From contig NC_077233.1 in assembly GCF_027887165.1 (NCBI RefSeq), positions 233,497,324-233,561,323 of the forward strand: 64,000 nt of DNA. Reading direction: 5' to 3'. Below, piece after piece: positions 1-11,949 of this stretch. The position numbers and the translations under genes are program-made. The DNA comes from Monodelphis domestica. Taxonomy: Eukaryota; Chordata; Mammalia; Didelphimorphia; Didelphidae. The stretch's first letter is position 1. Every line of letters begins with the position of its first letter. The notes under the pieces were generated by a model. The model did no database searches. It had not been told where the DNA came from and saw nothing but the letters and a program-made list of their open reading frames with translations.

Positions 1-880
1 CCATAGCATGATCCTTAAGGGACAGTGTTAATTTGAGGAACCAAATGGGTAAATTTAGTTTTGACATAGTGTGTAAAGGGGAGTAATGTGAATAAGCCTG
101 AGAAAGAGGCTTAATAGGAAAGAAGCCATAGAAAGTTCCTGAGCAGTAGAACAGCATGGTTAGACTTGAGCTTAAGGATTATCTCTTCAGCAATTGTGTA
201 GAGAGAAAAAAGGTGGCAAAGAGACCAATTGGGAGAGTGCTTTAGTAGTTCAGATGACTGGTGATTGAGGGTCATAGTTAAAGAGTGGCTATGGCATAAG
301 TATGGAAAAGACAATGTTTTTGAGAGATTTTGAAGATTAAAAAAAAAAAACTTGGCAACAACTGGGTGGATATGGGGAGATTGGGTTGGGAATGTCAATG
401 AGCGTAAGGAGTCAAGGATGACTTCTAGGATGTGAACTTGAGTATCTGAAAGAATGGTAAATGCCCTGCACAGAAAGGGGGAAGGATGGGTTGAGTTCTG
501 TTTGAGTATATTAATTATAAGTCCTTATGGGACTTCCAAATGAAGTTACCTAGCAGACTAATGATGACATAGGCCTGGAACTCAGGAAAAAGATGAGGAG
601 TGCCTATTCATCTGGTCAAGGAGATGGGTGAAGCCATGGAAGCTGATTAGATTGCCAGGGACATCTACGGAGTCGCAATAGGGGACAGTTCACCTAAAGC
701 AATGTCACAGAAGCTTATGGAGGGGAAATTTTTCAAGAACTGATAGTGGTGTCTAGAGGTTGCATAGACATCAAAAAGGATGATGACTGAGATCATTGAC
801 TTTAGCAATGAAGAAATCATTAGTGACCTTGGAGAAAATATTTTCACCTAGCAGGAACAGAGAAACCAGGTGGCAGAGAG
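1..880 (+). repeat. Ancient repeat family D, long copy
   Basis: This stretch has no gene. Its phrases (a 'gtcaaggatgacttc' block near 409, 'gagttctgttt' near 494, 'gggacttccaaatgaagttacc' style wording near 530-550) recur in the same order at 2,875-3,230 and 8,930-10,106, so it is one copy of an old interspersed repeat. I recall similar sequence from other mammals but do not assign a family. The short open frames inside look random. Confidence 0.5.
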
Positions 881-1179
881 GGCTGAATGGGTTTGAAAAG
901 CAAAAAAAATCAACTTATTCTACAAGTTGGTGAAGAAAATTAGCTTGAGGTAACTAGTTTTAAGGATGGAGATTTGGGTTTAAAAGAAGCCAGTGAATAA
1001 GATGAAAATTAAGAAAGAAAAAAGGGATAATCAAAATAGTCAAGCTAGAGGGTGATGGAATCAGGGCAAAGGTGACAACCTCCCATCCATCACATACCAT
1101 TTATATATAAGCTCCAAAGGGATTCATGAGCTAGATATAAAAACAACCCATCATAAACAAATTACCTTTCAGATCTCTG

Positions 1180-1320
1180 GCTAGATTTCCTATACAAACA
1201 AGAAATAGAGATGATCACAGAAGATAAAACAATTTTGATTCCATAAAACTTTTTTGTACAGACAAAACTAATGCAGTTAAGATTAGAAAGAAAACTGGGG
1301 GGAAATGTTTACAGCCTTCT
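1180..1320 (+). mobile_element. Old L1 ORF2 fragment
   Basis: The block around 1,252-1,300 (TTTGTACAGACAAAACTAA, then ATTAGAAAGAAAACTGGG) matches the L1 ORF2 segment coding for FCTNKTNATKIRRE at 44,150-44,200 and 10,455-10,510. It is a short, diverged 5'- and 3'-truncated piece. Confidence 0.55.
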
Positions 1321-2578
1321 CTTCCTCCCCTGATCAAATTGCCTAATTAGATTGATAGGGCAGTGAACTGTCTACTTTTATTTGTATTTATATCCTCAAC
1401 ACTTAGCACAGTGACTGGCACAGTCATCACTTAATAAGTATTTATTGACTGGCTAACATATAAGGAATTGGTTCAAATTTATGAGAATAAGCCATTGCTG
1501 AACCAATCGGGAAAGGGTGGGAGAAGAATAAGCCTTTAAATAATCCCTACTACATATTGGGTACAGTGCTAAATATCTATTCCCCATTTGATCCTCACAA
1601 CTGTTGATGTAATCTATCGTCAAGAATGTTAATATAGGAATGTTATGGGGGAGAGATTGGATACAGTATCATTTTACTGCTTGTAGTAGATTGGGCAGGT
1701 GCTTGTGGCTTCAGAAGCTCCATGTAACTCTTTTTGGCCTACCCAAGGATAACTGCTGGAGATAGATAGATTCCCTAGTCTTAAAGGGGATCTAAAACTT
1801 TTACCCACTCCCTTCTAGTTCGGGAGAACATGCTTCCTGCTCCAGGAATTTGAGCCTCCTTAAGCTATCACTAAAAACCTAGGGTCTATACTATGTAAAG
1901 TATGCTAATTACTAATCTCAGTATATAGGTAAGTTTGCTGTCTCCTTAGATCTCTTAGGCTTTAAATAAGTTCGGTTATTCACTCTCCCTGCCCACTGCC
2001 AGCCCTTCTGGGCCTAGCTAGGCTTTTTGACCTAAGCAGGCTGGAAAATGACTTGGCCCTCTCAGCAGCCACACAAAGGAAAAAGTCTCTTTTTTTTTGG
2101 TGATTTCCCCCCACTAACTTATTCCAGAAACTCCAACCTGTTCTCCTTCCCCTGCCACTGGGTTTTTTTCAGTGTTCCAGGGAACAGAAACACCAGCCTC
2201 CTCCTAGGGGAAACAACCTCCAGGAATCAGTTGGCAAAAACCCAACTGACTCAGGCTACCCAGAATTCCAGCAGGCAACCTTCCCAAGATTCTGTCTGGC
2301 CTTAAAGAAACGTTCCCCACTATTCTTTACCTGTCCTTAGCTGCTAAGATCCCACTCCAAATGGTCCTCATTAGCCTTAATGAATCCTAATACAACAACC
2401 CTGTGAAGTAAGTATTATCATTATTTCCACTTTCCAACTGAGAAAACAGTTTGAATAATCTGCCCAGAGTCATACAGTGTCTTGAGGTGAGATTTGAAGT
2501 AGTCTTAATGAGTTCTATCCAGCTGCCACCTATTAAGTGACCAGATAAATGGTCAAATTGAAGACAAGCACTTTTAAC
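1321..2578. other. Intergenic, nothing recognised
   Basis: I see no gene, RNA or confident repeat boundary here. The part from about 1,700 to 2,340 is pyrimidine-rich and could be an old retroviral LTR, but no paired ends or target duplication were found. Confidence 0.4.
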
Positions 2579-2597
2579 AGAAAGAAATCCAAGAAGG

Positions 2598-2781
2598 AGG
2601 CAGCTGGGTGGCTCAATGGATGGAGAGCCAGGCCTAGAGATGGGAGGTCCCAGGTTCAAATTTGGGCTGACTTCCCAGCTGTGTGACTCTGGGCAAGTCA
2701 CTATTGACCCCCATTGCCTAGTCCTTTCCATTGGAACCAATACACAGTATTGAGTCTTAAGACAGAAGGTAAGGGTTTTAA
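2598..2781 (+). mobile_element. SINE family A
   Basis: Full-length copy from GGCAGCTGGGTGGCTCA to TAAGGGTTTTAAAG. It is flanked by a 16 bp target duplication AGAAAGAAATCCAAGA (2,579-2,594 and about 2,782-2,797), showing LINE-driven insertion. Confidence 0.9.
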
Positions 2782-2874
2782 AGAAAGAAATCCAAGATGT
2801 ACATATATTTTTTAAGTCCTACAAATACAGAAATGCAAATTAAAGCCAATAGACTAAATTGGCCTCTTGACAAT

Positions 2875-3230
2875 CATTCTCTGGTAGCTAAGTAAGAAAA
2901 AACTTGGTAACTGATTCGATGGAGGTGGGCTTGGGTGTTCAGAGATGTCAGTGAAAAGAGCCATGGATGACTTCCAGATGGTAAACTTAAGTAACTACCT
3001 TTCACAAAAATTGAGAAGTTTGAAGTTAGGGAGGTCACTGGAGTGATTGGAGGGAGATTGCAATAAACAGTGAGAAATGAAGGAGGCATGAGGAATAGGG
3101 GAGAGCTAGAAGGACAAGAAATTATGGTCAGATAGAGAAATTTCAGAGTTATGGATTGTGGAAGTTTGTGAGTGGTAGCTGGGGAAGGGAGCTTTGGGAT
3201 TAGCTACCCTAAAACTCAGAATCAGAGACG
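2875..3230 (+). repeat. Ancient repeat family D, partial copy
   Basis: The 'atggatgacttccagatgg' and 'gaagttagggaggtcactgg' wording parallels 405-430 and later of the first copy. There is no coding sequence. Confidence 0.45.
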
Positions 3231-3277
3231 CTCAGTAGAAACAGAGCAATAAATTTTCATGAAAAGAGGACTGCCAT

Positions 3278-3480
3278 GGGGGCAGCTGGGTAGCTCAGTG
3301 GATGGAGAGCCAGGCCTAGAGACTGGAGGTCCTAGGTTCAAATCTAGCCTCAGACACTTCCCAGCTGTGTGACCCTGGGCAAGTCACTTGACCCCCATTG
3401 CCTAGTCCTTACTGCTCTTCTGCCTTAGAACCAATACACAGTTTTGATTCTAAGGCAGAAGGTAAGGATTTTTGTAAAAA
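3278..3480 (+). mobile_element. SINE family A
   Basis: Near-complete copy with intact A-box-like and B-box regions, ending in GTAAGGATTTTTGTAAAAAG. Confidence 0.9.
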
Positions 3481-3959
3481 GAAAGAAAAGGGGATGCCAA
3501 AGTTAATTTAATTAGCATTTCCAAAGAAAGCTGATTTGATTAGTATTCTTTGAGTTAATTGATTTATTAGCAGTATTATATTTCTAAAGCAGAAAAAGGA
3601 GAAAGATTGGTGCAAGGGTGGCAAGTTGCTAGGTTGACTGGATGGGAGGAAATTTATCCTGGGGATGAGGAGAGATTTGATTTACTTTCTAATCTACAGA
3701 GGCAACTGTCCCAAAGCAAGACCCTCAACTGAGAAGATTAACTGACCTGCCTTCCAAAAAGGTATAGGCGAGGATAAGAGTCAGCTCAAATGCCACCTTC
3801 TCATTTCCCAGAGCCACTTGAATCAATAAATACCTAAGTGCCCACCATGTGCCGGGTTTCCATCTTTTCATTCTCCAAATCCCTGTTTATTTACATATTA
3901 TTTCACTATTAGAATGTAAGCTCCTGGAGGATCCAGACTTGTATTTTTGCCTTTATATT
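3481..3959. other. Intergenic, nothing recognised
   Basis: AT-rich sequence. The piece near 3,825-3,930 ('aataaatacctaagtgcccaccatgtgccggg') reads like a fragment of a minus-strand MIR-type SINE. Nothing else is recognised. Confidence 0.4.
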
Positions 3960-4565
3960 CCTCAATGGGGAATTCAGGGAGGCCTGGCATCTCTGAGCTC
4001 TCTTCAGGCTGCTCATCCACCTTTGGTGGCCACCTTTCACCCAGCTCTCACTGGTGGTTCCAAGAAGCTGGAGCACATGCAATAGCCACACCTTGGTAAA
4101 ACTGCTCAGATAGCCTACCCTGGGTTGAGAGTCACTGATATGCCTCAGGGAGACGGCTGACTTCCCCAGGAGACAGGTGATTCAGTGGATAAGAGTGCCA
4201 GGCCTGGAATTGGGAGGACCTGGATTCAAATCTGCCTGTGACATGTTTTAATTGTGTGATTTAATTCCAATTACCTAGCCCTTACTGCTCTTCTTCATTA
4301 GAAGTGACACTGGTATCAATTCTAAGACAGAAAATAAGAATTTAAAGAGATTTCCCCCAGTGAAATGGGTAGATAAGAACAGTTTGTCCCCAACAGCCAT
4401 GAAGGCAGCTGAAGCAGGCACTGTGGAATACTTAGGAGCTTGGTCAGACATGGAAGAGGCAGCAATCATCCACTTCTCTCCCAGCCAGTTATCTCAATTT
4501 TTTGTCCTGCCACACTTAAATCCAATTCATGGGCAAGTCAAGGCATCCCTCCGAAGAGAATGAGA
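3960..4565 (+). repeat. Repeat family C copy, split by a SINE
   Basis: Aligns by eye with 50,910-51,420: both have an 'attcaggga' head, a 'ccacctt(t)cacccagctctca' block, 'gaaggcagctgaa', 'tggaatactta' and 'atggaaga' blocks, and a tail 'taaatc(t/c)aatt...gtcaa(a)aggcatc'. Similar tails occur in many marsupial repeats. The family A SINE at 4,165-4,344 lies inside it. Confidence 0.55.
4165..4344 (+). mobile_element. SINE family A, diverged
   Basis: From 'gacaggtgattcagtggat' to 'ctaagacagaaaataagaattt'. It is more diverged than most family A copies here and is nested in the family C repeat. Confidence 0.7.
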
Positions 4566-4744
4566 ATCCCTGACTCCCCACTTACCACGATCAGTATTTT
4601 AGCCACTATAAGTGATTAATCTGGGATGATGATTAATTAGTGATTGACAGAATTATAGTAAGATGAAGAGAAATCCAGGAATTGTATTTTATGAGGGAAA
4701 AGTCTAAACTAAATCTAGCTACTTCCTCTTTTTCTCATAAGCTA

Positions 4745-5471
4745 GCATTTGCAATAGGGTGTGACTCATCAAGTTAGAGTTCTGATCCACTACATAAGGC
4801 ATGTCCAGATGATGATGAGTGGGGACTTGGGAAGTGTGCTGACCCCTAGACTGAGGGGCATTGCTAGTGTACTACATTGAAGGCCATCCCAATCAACCAA
4901 GACTCAAAAAGAATCAGACACCTCTTCAAGAAGACAACACCCCAACCATGACTAGAAAATGTATCTCCTGCTCAAAATGGACCTCCCACCCAATGTTCCT
5001 AAATGGACCTCCCACCCATTCCCCTAAGTGGATCTCCCACCCATTGTTCCTTAAATGGACCTCCCACCCATTCCCCTAAGTGGATCTCCCACCCATTTTT
5101 CCTAAATGGACCTCCCACCCATTCCCCTAAGTGGATCTCCCACCCATTGTTCCTAAATGGATCCCCCACCCATTGTTCCTAAATGGACTTCCCACCCATT
5201 CCCCTAAATGGATCTCCCACCCATTGTTCCTAAATGGGCCTCCCACCCATTGAGACCTACAATTGACTGGTGGTTGAAGTTTGGGGTGGGATCTTGATGT
5301 AATTTTAGGGTATTAAATAAAACAAACCAGAAAACTCACATTCAGTTGTCTAAGATGGGGGGAACCCAATGACTTAGCTTTGCTGAGAGCCACTAGTCTC
5401 TCAATAAACCTGCTATTGGTTTAGAGCTTTGCCTCTTTGTCTCCTTTCAGATGGCTAAAAATTTTGCCACA
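4745..5471 (+). mobile_element. Possible solo LTR carrying the minisatellite
   Basis: The right part has the order expected at an LTR R/U5: 'ctctcaataaacctgc' (poly(A) signal at about 5,400), then 'ttgcctctttgtctcctttcag', ending in CCACA at 5,471. I could not fix the left end or a target duplication, so the start is only a guess. If real, it is an old retroviral fossil without internal genes. Confidence 0.35.
4974..5258. repeat. ~50 bp minisatellite, about 6 units
   Basis: A tandem array alternates 'aaatggacctcccacccatt' and 'aagtggatctcccacccatt' half-units of about 25 bp, so the full unit is ~50 bp. Units differ by a few bases. It lies just upstream of an LTR-like tail (5,390-5,471), so it may be an amplified U3 region. 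Confidence 0.9.
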
Positions 5472-6897
5472 CCCCCATGATGTCATTGATCCTCTTCCAC
5501 AATGAAGGACTAACAATTATTTAGCATGGATCTTGGAAACTGGGAAAGATTTGAGAATAAGCTCTATGAAAAAGGCCAAAAGAAACTGCAGTTTTTAGAA
5601 GACAAGACTGAAGGGGCAAGGAGAGTCTTTAATAGAGGATAACTTGGGTTTCCAGACCATCCTGAGCTTATTTTGTGTGCTGCTGTATATGCAACATGAC
5701 ATCACACTGGAGAGAATGCTGACCTATAGAAACAAACATTATTTGAGGAGCGGCCATGGCTCCAAACTCTTCAAGGAGAGCAAGAAAAATATTTTGAAAG
5801 TTGCAGATATGCTATTCAAACACGTCTGATTTTTGTGAAAATTTCCCCTTGAGTGAGTTTCTAGGTTTGAGCTATGAGATCTTATCTTTCTCCTATTAGA
5901 ATAGATAAATATAATAATACCTGGGGATTTTTCTTGTATATTCAAATCTGTATAACTTTTCCATTTTCTAATTGCCTTTTGGATTGTGTGCTGAGAACTG
6001 TCTCCAGCTCCCCTGCCACCACTCCATGTAGAATGGAGATTTTATTGTGTGGCTCAAAAGGAGGAAAAATAGACATCTGTAGACCCTTCTCCCCCTTCTC
6101 TTCTGCAAGGGAATCTTTTTTTCCTTCTAGGAGGGAAAGCAGGTAGTTTGGGCCACTCAACTGTCCTTAGAGATAGAGAAAGTACTGGGCTAGAATTATA
6201 TCTGTCTACTCCCTTAATTAGTATTAATCTAGGAGATGTGGTTTTCAATCTAATCATTTTGCAGGGAAGGAGGACCTCCAGTTTCCTTTCCTATTGAATA
6301 AGTTCTACAATTAATATACATGGTTGGCAAGAAATCCATTTATCCAAGTCAAAATAAAATGGAATATATACTAGATAATGCAAAGTGAAGTAAATCACCT
6401 GAACCAAAAGAGAGTCCTAAAGTGAGAGTGGTGAACCCCCAAAGGTGAGCCCAAGGGGAAGTTCCCTGAAGTCTTACACAGCAAGTTGGGGTCAGGGACA
6501 TGATGGAGACATTCACTATTCTCATTGTCTTTCCAGAGTCTTCTCCTTCAGTCATCTGAAATGGTGTTGGCCTCTTCCATTTTCTGTCTTGAAGCTGAAA
6601 TACATAAACACCCAAAGCAACAGCAGACCCCAAAGAAGCTCTGCAGCCAGAGCAAGACTTCCTCTTTCCCAGTCTCAATAACTTGGCATTGCCCTTTTCA
6701 TAGATGCAGTAGAGCACTGATCTCTACTAATGAGGAGAGAGTCCCAAACCAGTGGACTTTGGAACTTGGGTTACACTTGAATAAGTGAATTTACTTACCA
6801 TTTGTCATGTTCTTTGGGGAGAGGAAGCCAAGCTAGAAGGCATAAGCTTGGGGCCACCTCCCCACTAACCTAAACTAAAGACCAAGTAACTGATTTT
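5472..6897. other. Intergenic, mostly unrecognised
   Basis: 5,472-5,516 ('atgatgtcattgatcctctt') matches the 3' tail of a common marsupial repeat. The rest has several short overlapping open frames on both strands with no recognisable protein, so I read it as non-coding. Confidence 0.4.
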
Positions 6898-7302
6898 TGT
6901 TATGAACCTAAAAATCCTAACCCCCAGAGCAGCAATAGTGAGAAGACTAGATGGTGAGGGAGGCCAAAATGACCAGCCTTGAAAATACAGGAAAATCTTA
7001 ACAAGCTGGCTAGCCTTGGAAGTTAGGAAGACCCCAATAAACATGTAGCTGCAGTAGGTACCAGATAAAGGCCAGGAAGACCCCAATAACATAAAATTGT
7101 GAAAGTTCCAAGAATAGTAGGAAGCAGATAAGAGCTATACATGCTGAAAAGTATTTAAACCCCAGCCTATCAGAAGCAACTTGGAACTCTGATGGCAGAG
7201 GTTCCCACTGATGTGCGTATCAGTTCAATAAATGGCCTTTCTCTGCCTGTTTGCATTGTCCGTGGTCTTCCTTGGTGGTGGATGAATTCCCGGACCTTAA
7301 CA
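6898..7302 (+). mobile_element. Solo LTR (retroviral fossil)
   Basis: It starts TGTTATG and ends CTTAACA, giving the TGTTA/TAACA inverted ends of an LTR. Inside in order are a TATA-like 'gtatttaaacccc' near 7,150, a poly(A) signal 'ttcaataaatgg' near 7,227 and a pyrimidine-rich U5. A 4 bp target duplication was not evident, so ends may be off by a few bases. No gag, pol or env sequence adjoins it. Confidence 0.6.
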
Positions 7303-7804
7303 ATGGATAGAATTCTAGTCTAGAATCCCTCTCATCTAGCCTCAGTCCTTGAGATCTCTTAAAAGCAAGAATCACCTTTCCCTTGGAGAGGGAGACAAGT
7401 GAGAGTGAAGAGATAGTTATCGATGCTTTCTTGAGCCACATTTGGACAACCTATATGGACATATATCTCTTAGATGTGCATACAGAGTCTCACATGGAGG
7501 GTCTTTTCCATAGGAGTATTGTAATCATATAGGCAGTTAAACAATCTCACAGAAACAATTAAGTATAAAATGGGTTTGTGAATGTACCATTTTCCTCCTA
7601 AGGACAAATTGGATGAGCTGTCTAAGATTATAAACTTGATTTCAGGGACTAATAGCAATAGCTAGTGGTTAGGAATACCTGCCACTCTCCAGAGGCTTCC
7701 TGCTTCCTTCCCCTTAACCTAAGACCTGCTACCATCTGGTCACCATTTTCCCTTGCTTTCCCTTTGCCCCCTCTCCCTGCCCTAGCTTCCCAGATCCCAC
7801 AAAG
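7303..7804. other. Intergenic with an older repeat at its right end
   Basis: 7,690-7,804 plus 8,451-8,560 resemble 9,440-9,600 ('tcccttgctttccct', 'ctggaccagaccc' and 'ggcagccag' blocks), so the LTR at 7,805 interrupted an older repeat. The remainder is unrecognised. Confidence 0.45.
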
Positions 7805-8450
7805 TGTAAGGGTTAAAAATTAAAGGGTTGGACTAAATATATGAGTGGTCACCAGAAATTAATCTATCTCAAGTCAGTGACATTTTATGGTAGTTTATTT
7901 ACAAAAGGAGAAAGAGTGAAAGGAAGGAAATCAGAGAGAATAGATAATTACTCCAGCCTGGTCTGAACCAGGCAGGGCTTCAGAAGCCCCAGCAAAGGGG
8001 CCCCAGAGGTGAATGAAACAAGGGTTTTAGCCATGAGGCCTCCTCCAAGACGAGGGTCTTCTCAGGAGGCTAGTACCTCCAGAAAAGCCAGGAAAAGGAG
8101 TGAGCCTTTTCCACTCACCCATGTGGTAGTACTAAGGGAAAATCAAAAGCAGTCTGAGGTCCCCAGTCGGAGCTCCTCCAGGATCAAGTTGAAAGCAGAG
8201 AAACTTGGTCATAGGAAGTTCTTGCCACTTTTAAAGACCCTTCCTTTCATCCCTTCCTGTGCCTCCCTTCCACTTTTATGTGGACCCATTTTAGCTATAG
8301 TTTTGCTTAGGACTGCCGAGGGGCTTCTGATTCATCACCCACTTTCACATACCTCTATGACCTCCCCATACTTAAGGATAAGTGGGGGTGGATACACTTC
8401 TGGTGATTAAATCTAAAAATGGGCAGGAGAGAGTTAATCCCATCTTCACA
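7805..8450 (-). mobile_element. Solo LTR, minus strand (retroviral fossil)
   Basis: The + strand begins TGTAAGGG and ends CTTCACA and is flanked by a perfect 4 bp duplication AAAG (7,801-7,804 and 8,451-8,454), as expected for gammaretrovirus-like (ERV1) integration. A minus-strand AATAAA near 7,900 puts the 3' end on the left. The 133-residue open frame at 8,009-8,410 lies wholly inside it and resembles nothing I know. It is a single LTR with no internal genes. Confidence 0.8.
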
Positions 8451-8454
8451 AAAG

Positions 8455-8929
8455 GGAATCTTTTTCTCCTTTCCATCTTTTCTTTCCCTCCTCCCTCTCC
8501 CAGAAGAGAGAATTGGGCCAGACCCCATAAGGCAGCCAGTTAGGATGACCTCTTAAACCTTTTGGATGAGATGAGAGTCACCATCTTTATTTCATTCTTT
8601 TGGAAAGATTGAGGACCACCAGACTGTACACAAGACCTTGCACTGTCATCTTAACGACTGATGAAATCTCAGCCCTGGGCCTTACCCTCTCTGCAGCTAA
8701 TGCCCTAGTATTTATGAGCCTTTCGAGTTCCCCTAATTAGAGTGTAAGCTCCTTAAGAGCAGGAAAGGTTTCAGTTTTTATATTTGTATTCTCGGTGCTT
8801 ACCCCAGTCACAAAGCAATTATTCATTTATTCATTTCATGGTCCCTAGCAAGCACTATGCCCCAGTGAGCAAACCTTTAAGTGCTAGGATTCCAAAGACA
8901 AAAGTAAATGTCTTTACCCTTCAGGAGCT
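8455..8929. other. Intergenic
   Basis: 8,455-8,560 is the right part of the older repeat split by the LTR. 8,810-8,929 looks like the edge of a MIR-type or family D repeat ('attcatttattcattt', 'gaccctt.aggagctta'). No gene. Confidence 0.4.
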
Positions 8930-10106
8930 TATGTTCTAACAGGGGAGACAGTGTTCACATAGACAGAATATATACAAAACTAACACAAAGTGTTTTGGGT
9001 AGGGAGGGTACCAGTTGCTAGGGGTGGGATCAAAAAAGACTTTATACAAAAAGTGACATTGGAACAAAGTTCTGAAGCTGGGAAAGAAAGGATTGTCAAG
9101 GTGGAAATGAAGCAGAAAGATCATTGCAGTCCTAAAGACCAGACAATCTACCATGTGAGGAGTCCTCTAACGAGAGATGGGAGATGGAGCATTTCTCTGC
9201 ATCATAGCTAGAGCAGAATGTCTGGACAGTAGACCAGGGCAGGAATGGAGGACAGGAATATGTGAGGAGACTTGAAAGGCAGTGAAGAGATTTAAATGCC
9301 AAATTGAGTTTATTTAATTTAATTAGAGGTAATAGGGAATCACTGGATTTTGAGTAGGAGAATGACATAGTCAGATCTGAGCTTTAGAAACGTCCATATA
9401 TTTGCTGCCTGTGTATGGGATGAGTTGGAGAAACAATAAACTCGAATCTAGGAGTCTCCCTCCATCTGGGGCATCATTCTCCCTTGCTTTCCCTGTGCCC
9501 CATCTCCCAGGCCCCAGGAGGGCTTTCCCCTCCTCTCTCTTCCAGAAAAGGAGGCTGGACCAGACCCTGAAGGCAGCCAGCTGGGAAGAGTGACTTGACT
9601 ACCTGACAAAAATAAAAAGACCTGCTGAAGTACCAAAATCCCTATACTTGACAGTAACGAAAAGTGAGATCAGACGAATTTATGAACCCAGTATTAGAGC
9701 AGAAAGAGCAAAGCAAGACACCATCCTATTGCTTAGATGAGATGATTAGATCCAGACAGATAATACAGGTAAGACATGATAAGAGCCTAGACCAGAGGTG
9801 GTGACAGTACAAAGACAGAGATGGAAATGTCACGAGAGACAAACAAGTGGAGACGTGGGATGAGAGACTACGCACAGCCAAAGCTAATGCTAAGGTTATG
9901 AAATAGAAAAGATGGTGCTGCCCTGGACAGGAATATGGAAACTTAGAAAAAGAGTGAATTGGGGGATAATGAGAATGGTTCTGTTTTGGATGTTCTGACA
10001 TTGACTGTTTAGCAGATTTGATAGGCAGTTGGTGATGAAGAACTGAATAGAGCCCAGGAAAGAGTATCGGGCTGAATTTACAGCTCTGAAAGTCAAACTG
10101 CAGAGG
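8930..10106 (+). repeat. Ancient repeat family D, long copy
   Basis: Contains the family wording 'ggggagacagtgttcacata', 'gaagctgggaaagaaagg', 'aatgacatagtcagatctga', 'gttctgttttggatg' and 'aggcagttggtgatgaag' in order. It resumes at 11,615-11,760 after the L1 insertion. A separate pyrimidine-rich segment at 9,440-9,600 matches 7,690-8,560. Confidence 0.5.
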
Positions 10107-11596
10107 ATCAGTGGAATAGACTTGGCGTAAATTATCTCAGCAAGACAGTTTATGACAAACCCAAAGACCCCAGCTTTTGGGACAAAAATCCATTATTTGA
10201 TAAAAACTGCTGGGAAAATTGGAAGACAGTGTGGGAGAGATTAGGTTTGGATCAACACCTCACACCCTACACCAAGATAAATTCAGAATGGGTGAATGAC
10301 TTGAACATAAAGAAGGAAACTATAAGTAAATTATGTGAACACAGAATAGCATACATGTCAGACCTTTGGGAAGGGAAAGACTTCAAAACCAAGCAAGAAT
10401 TAGAAAGAGTTACAAAATGCAAAATAAATAATCTGGAATACATCAAATTAAAAAATTTTTGTACAAACAAAACCAATGTAACCAAAATCAGAAGGATAGC
10501 AACAAATTGGGAAACAATCTTCATAAAAACCTCTGACAAAGGTTTAATTACTCAAATTTACAAAGAACTAAATCAATTGTACAAAAAATCAAGCCATTCT
10601 CCAATTGATAAATGGGCAAGGGACATGAACAGGCAGTTCTCAGCCAAAGAAATCAAAACTATTAAGAAGCACATGAAAAAGTGCTCTACATCTCTTATAA
10701 TCAGAGAGATGCAAATCAAAACAACTCAGAGGTATCACCTCACACCTAGCAGATTGGCTAACATAACAGCTATGGAAAGTAATGAATGCTGGAGGGGATG
10801 TGGCAAAGTAGGGACACTCATTGCTGGTGGAGTTGTGAATTGATCCAACCATCCTGGAGGGCAATTTGGAACTATGCCCAAAGGGCGATAAAAGACTGTC
10901 TGCCCTTTGATCCAGCCATAGCACTGCTGGGTTTGTACCCCAAAGAGATAATAAGGAAAAAGACTTGTACAAGAATATTCATAGCTGCACTCTTTGTGGT
11001 GGCCAAAAATTGGAAAATGAGGGGATGCCCTTCAATTGGGAATGGCTGAACAAATTGTGGTATATGTTGGTGATAGAATACTATTGTGCTCAAAGGAATA
11101 ATAAAGTGGAGGAATTCCATGGAGTCTGGAACAACCTCCAGGAAGTGATGCAGAGCGAGAGGAGCAAAACCAAAAAAACATTGTACACAGAGACTGATAC
11201 ACTGTGGTATAATCGAAGGTGATGGACTTCTCCATTAGTGGCAATGCAGTGATCCTGAACAAGCTGCAGGGATCTAAAAAACACTAGCCACAAGCAGAGG
11301 ATAAACTGTGGGAGTAAAAACACCGATGAAAAGCAACTGCTTGACTACAGGGGTTGAGGGGATATGACTGAGGAGAGACTCTAAATGAACACTCTAATGC
11401 AAATACCAACAACATGGAAATGGGTTTGAATCAAGAACATATGTGATACCCAGTGGAATCATGTGTGGGCTATGGGAGAGGGAAAGGTGGTGGGAGGGGG
11501 GGGGTGGGGAGGAAAAGAAAATGATCTTTGTTTCCAGTGAATAATGTTTGGAAATGACCAAATAAAAATTTTAAAAAAATAGGGAAAAAAAGAAAG
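10107..11596 (+). mobile_element. L1 3' fragment (ORF2 end + 3' UTR)
   Basis: Conceptual translation gives the ORF2 C-terminal region: LTPYTKINSEWVNDLNI, KNFCTNKTNVTKIRR, SDKGLITQIYKELNQLYKK, DKWARDMNRQFS, then CWRGCG and IREMQIKTTQRYHLTPSR, all matching placental L1 ORF2. An open frame runs 10,229-10,843; the match then continues in two other frames to about 11,222 (FDPAIALLGLYPKE, TRIFIAALFVVAKNW), so there are at least two frameshifts. The 3' UTR ends in 'caaataaaaatttt' and an A-rich tail. The flanks carry an 18 bp duplication, AAAGTCAAACTGCAGAGG (10,089-10,106) and AAAGACAAACTGCAAAGG (11,597-11,614), two mismatches. The element is 5'-truncated. Confidence 0.95.
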
Positions 11597-11614
11597 AAAG
11601 ACAAACTGCAAAGG

Positions 11615-11760
11615 AATATTTTTTGCATCAATGGGAACTGATGAGGTCTATAAGGAAGAGTAAAAAGAAGAGAAGCAGGCCCAAGAGGAGTCCTGCTGGT
11701 GACCTCCACAAAGAGTGGGCATGAATAAACACAGTTGTAATAGGAGAGAGACCATGAAAT
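11615..11760 (+). repeat. Family D, right part after L1
   Basis: 'catcaatgggaactgatgag', 'agagaagcaggcccaagagg' and 'gtcctgctggtgacctcca' continue the repeat interrupted by the L1. Confidence 0.5.
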
Positions 11761-11949
11761 GTGATCAAGAGAAAATATAGAATCCTAAAAATAGGATATC
11801 TTCTCCATAAATCTGTTTAGGATGGTATATGTATATGTGCCTTTGGAAATTTTGGAAGTTGCTTCCAGACCCATGATTGATCATGTTAATATTCCTCTCT
11901 AGGTTTTCGTGGAATGATCAAAGGTGATAGTCTTTGCTTCTCACAGCAT

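Noticed and set aside
8009-8410. 133-codon frame as a protein gene
   Set aside because: It lies wholly inside a solo LTR, antisense to it.
10229-11222. Open frames as a host gene
   Set aside because: The residues match L1 ORF2; it is a truncated LINE.
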